Assembly: GCA_029880265.1 (NCBI GenBank)
Contig: JAOUOT010000021.1
Coordinates: 1-45,286, forward strand
DNA from: Spirochaetia bacterium
GTDB lineage: Bacteria > Spirochaetota > Leptospiria > Turneriellales > JAOUOS01
Reading direction: 5' to 3'
DNA: 45,286 nt
The first letter of the stretch is position 1, and every line of letters begins with the position of its first letter. A model generated the notes under the pieces. The model was not told where the DNA came from, did not search any database, and saw only the letters and a program-made list of their open reading frames with translations. Position numbers and translations under genes: made by a program. Below, piece by piece: positions 43,489 through 45,286 of the stretch.

Positions 43489-43767
43489 TTAAAATATACT
43501 GCCTCGTGTTGTCAAGAAAACTTTATCGCTGTCAGCCTTTACCAGAACCCACTTTGATTTTGAGCTGCCATCTTTATAATGTATCTGAAAATCAAGGCGA
43601 ACATGACCGCTTTCATTCTTTTCAGAAGTAAATTCAAGCTTTGCCATAGTGCGATTCTTTGTCAAACTAGTGTCATCGTGACTTTGAAAAACAATTTCAA
43701 TTTTTAAAGCTTTGTTCACAGAAAGTATTTTAAATAAAATACTTTCTAATTCAAAAATAGTTGTCAC
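43489..43767 (-). CDS. Hypothetical 92-residue protein
   Basis: A short cytoplasmic protein with beta-rich patterning (KIEIVFQSHDDTSL, KLEFTSEKNESGHVRLDFQI, SKWVLVKADSDKVFLTTRG). No transmembrane segment or known motif. Its ATG at 43767 lacks a strong ribosome site. It is divergent from the large gene at 43912. I regard it as plausible but unconfirmed. Confidence 0.5.
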   Translation of the reverse strand: MTTIFELESILFKILSVNKALKIEIVFQSHDDTSLTKNRTMAKLEFTSEKNESGHVRLDFQIHYKDGSSKSKWVLVKADSDKVFLTTRGSIF

Positions 43768-43911
43768 TATTTAATATCTCTAGACACTCTATACGATTGT
43801 AATAATAAATAAAAATATATTTACAATCTATTATAGATTAAAAGTTAGAGAACTTTAATTGATAAATTTTAATTATTGCAATATTCTAATTTTTTACAAA
43901 AAGGAAAACTT

Positions 43912-45286
43912 ATGGCAAAAAATAAAAAATCCGGCATCTTGATTTTAGGTATTCTCGTATTCTTTCTCAGCGGCTCTATGTATGCTCAAGATACAGAAAA
44001 AAAACGGATTGCTGTAATACCCTTTAAGCACGGCGGCGGAATAACAAAAGAAGAAGCCTTATATCTAACTGACAAAGTACGAAACGCTTTAATTGCCTCT
44101 AAAGCTTATGACGTAATCAGCAACGACCAAATTGAAACAATGATGCAGGTAGAGGCGCAAAAACAAGGGGTAGGTTCAGGGTCGTGCAGTTCAGAAAAAT
44201 GTATGATTGATCTCGGTAACGCTCTTGAGAGCGAAAAAATGCTGGTGGGCAGCGCCTCGGGTGCTTTCGGCGAATATTCTATCAGCGCGAAAATTCTCGA
44301 TGTAGTGACCCAGCAATATGAAGAAGCCGCCGATTTGAGTATCGCTGATAAAAGCGAATTTCCGCAGGCGGCCAAAGAACTTGTGAGTAAAATCACAGGC
44401 GTCACGATAAATGTCGAGACAAGCGAAAATTCTGATAAGCTTGTAAATAGAAGAGTGCTGATTCTTGACTTTCAAAACTCGCAAAATAATAAAGATTTCT
44501 CTTATCTTGAAGGCAGCGTTCCCGACGCGTTTTTAGAGCCGCTTGATAAAACAAAATCTTTTGAGCTTCTGAAAAGAAACTTGTGGCAGAAGATGGTTGA
44601 AAAAAAAGAGTTTATGGGCAAAGACGCTTATGATGAAGATACGGCCTTGAAAGCGGCGAGAAAAGCCGGCGCCGATGTCGTGGTTATAGGCAGTTTTACC
44701 GTAATGAACGATGAAATGCAGTTATATTCAAAAGCTTTAGAAGTGTCAAGCGAACGGGTAATTGTAAACCGAAATAAACGCTCAAAACTTGACAGCAATA
44801 TGTTTACGTCAATTGACGAGCTTGCGGTAGAGATGAGCAAAGAGATGAAAGATAAACTGCCGCCTTTGCCCCAAAAGGTTCTTGTTGAAGAAAGAATAAA
44901 GTATGTCAATTCAGCAGAAGTTTCATATTCAGGTTTTATTCTTCGATCGCTGGCTCTTCCCGGGTGGGGGCATATTTTCGCAAATAAAAGAAGAGGTTTC
45001 TTTTACGCTGGCGTTTTTATAGGGCTTCTCGGCTCTACGGGCTACTACTGGTATGATTCGTCTGTCAAGAAAGACGATTATTATACCGCAAACGATAATC
45101 TACAGAAAAAGTATGACGATTATAACTTATCTCATAAAATACGCGGATATTCAATTGTCGGTCTCGCATCTTTATACCTTGTTGTTCTTTCAGACGGATT
45201 AATTACCGGCGATTTTAAAAAATCTGATTATCTCCATAAATACTCAACAAAAACATCGGGAAATATTTTTGTTGTTCCCGAATTTT
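43912..45286 (+). CDS. CsgG/TolB-like paralogue with duplicated N-terminal region and membrane domain; truncated by right edge
   Basis: Start 43912 follows AAGGAAAAC. At least 458 residues are in the window and no stop is reached. A signal peptide ends near MYAQ. The first unit copies the 1042-1995 protein (RIAVIPFKHGG, YDVISNDQIETMM, GSCSSEKCMIDLGNAL, KMLVGSASGAFGEYSI). A second TolB-like unit is inserted (RVLILDFQNSQNNKDFSYLE, FELLKRNLWQKMV, AARKAGADVVVIGSF), about residues 180-320. The membrane part follows: GFILRSLALPGWGHIFANKR and two hydrophobic segments. The left protein has one unit, this one two. If the left locus is a guide, an FGE-fold lipoprotein gene may lie downstream of the right edge. 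Confidence 0.75.
   Translation, partial: MAKNKKSGILILGILVFFLSGSMYAQDTEKKRIAVIPFKHGGGITKEEALYLTDKVRNALIASKAYDVISNDQIETMMQVEAQKQGVGSGSCSSEKCMIDLGNALESEKMLVGSASGAFGEYSISAKILDVVTQQYEEAADLSIADKSEFPQAAKELVSKITGVTINVETSENSDKLVNRRVLILDFQNSQNNKDFSYLEGSVPDAFLEPLDKTKSFELLKRNLWQKMVEKKEFMGKDAYDEDTALKAARKAGADVVVIGSFTVMNDEMQLYSKALEVSSERVIVNRNKRSKLDSNMFTSIDELAVEMSKEMKDKLPPLPQKVLVEERIKYVNSAEVSYSGFILRSLALPGWGHIFANKRRGFFYAGVFIGLLGSTGYYWYDSSVKKDDYYTANDNLQKKYDDYNLSHKIRGYSIVGLASLYLVVLSDGLITGDFKKSDYLHKYSTKTSGNIFVVPEF

Overview
The window is AT-rich and densely coded, and most likely comes from a spirochaete (Spirochaetota), probably on the Leptospira/Leptonema/Turneriella side. The evidence is a flgG-flgA-flgH-flgI-flgJ run, an XPB-type helicase, a radical SAM/SPASM protein resembling the spirochaete-restricted 'spiro-SPASM' family, and many short-lipobox lipoproteins and TPR proteins. 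Borrelia and Treponema are generally described as lacking FlgH, so its presence favours a leptospiral relative. This placement is inferred from gene content; no rRNA is present.

Layout. 1-2.0 kb (minus): a CsgG/TolB-like protein with a C-terminal membrane domain, followed by a surface lipoprotein with a sulfatase-modifying-factor (FGE) fold that is frameshifted and runs off the left edge. 2.1-9.2 kb: queA, a signal peptidase I homologue lacking both catalytic residues, an EpmB/KamA-type radical SAM enzyme, two TPR proteins, hisG (frameshifted at a T run) and a REC-GGDEF regulator. 9.2-12.8 kb (minus): the flagellar rod/ring operon. 12.9-16.9 kb: ridA, a CoA-disulfide-reductase-like flavoprotein, nadA and a DAHP synthase. 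16.9-24.2 kb (plus): a tight run of a zinc-ribbon methyltransferase, an HD protein related to CCA-adding enzymes but without the nucleotidyltransferase domain, murG, a SurA-like foldase, a radical SAM/SPASM protein with a degenerate cytidylyltransferase-like N-terminus, a frameshifted SpsF-like cytidylyltransferase and a PseG-like protein. 24.2-28.1 kb (minus): glyQ, a membrane-anchored protein and the XPB helicase. 28.3-32.6 kb (plus): two membrane proteins of unknown function, a purine/uracil-type permease, ribF and a small Cys-containing protein. 32.6-35.5 kb (minus): tatA, a tatC with a long lysine-rich N-terminus, and a HAMP protein with a degenerate PP2C-like domain. 35.6-40.6 kb (plus): a lipoprotein, a metallo-beta-lactamase-fold hydrolase, argG, an unknown protein, a WecG/TagA glycosyltransferase and an EI24 membrane protein. 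40.7-43.8 kb: lipoproteins, small proteins and a decayed gene. From 43.9 kb: a larger paralogue of the CsgG/TolB-like gene, running off the right edge.

Most of this is chromosomal housekeeping plus envelope biology. I see no mobile element, CRISPR array, tRNA or rRNA. The strongest candidates for undescribed biology are the SPASM/SpsF/PseG trio, in which the SPASM protein's N-terminus aligns with the neighbouring SpsF-like protein, and the pair of CsgG-like/membrane-domain paralogues, one of which sits next to an FGE-fold lipoprotein. Three genes carry frame breaks, and each is explained by one missing base, so assembly error should be excluded before calling them pseudogenes.
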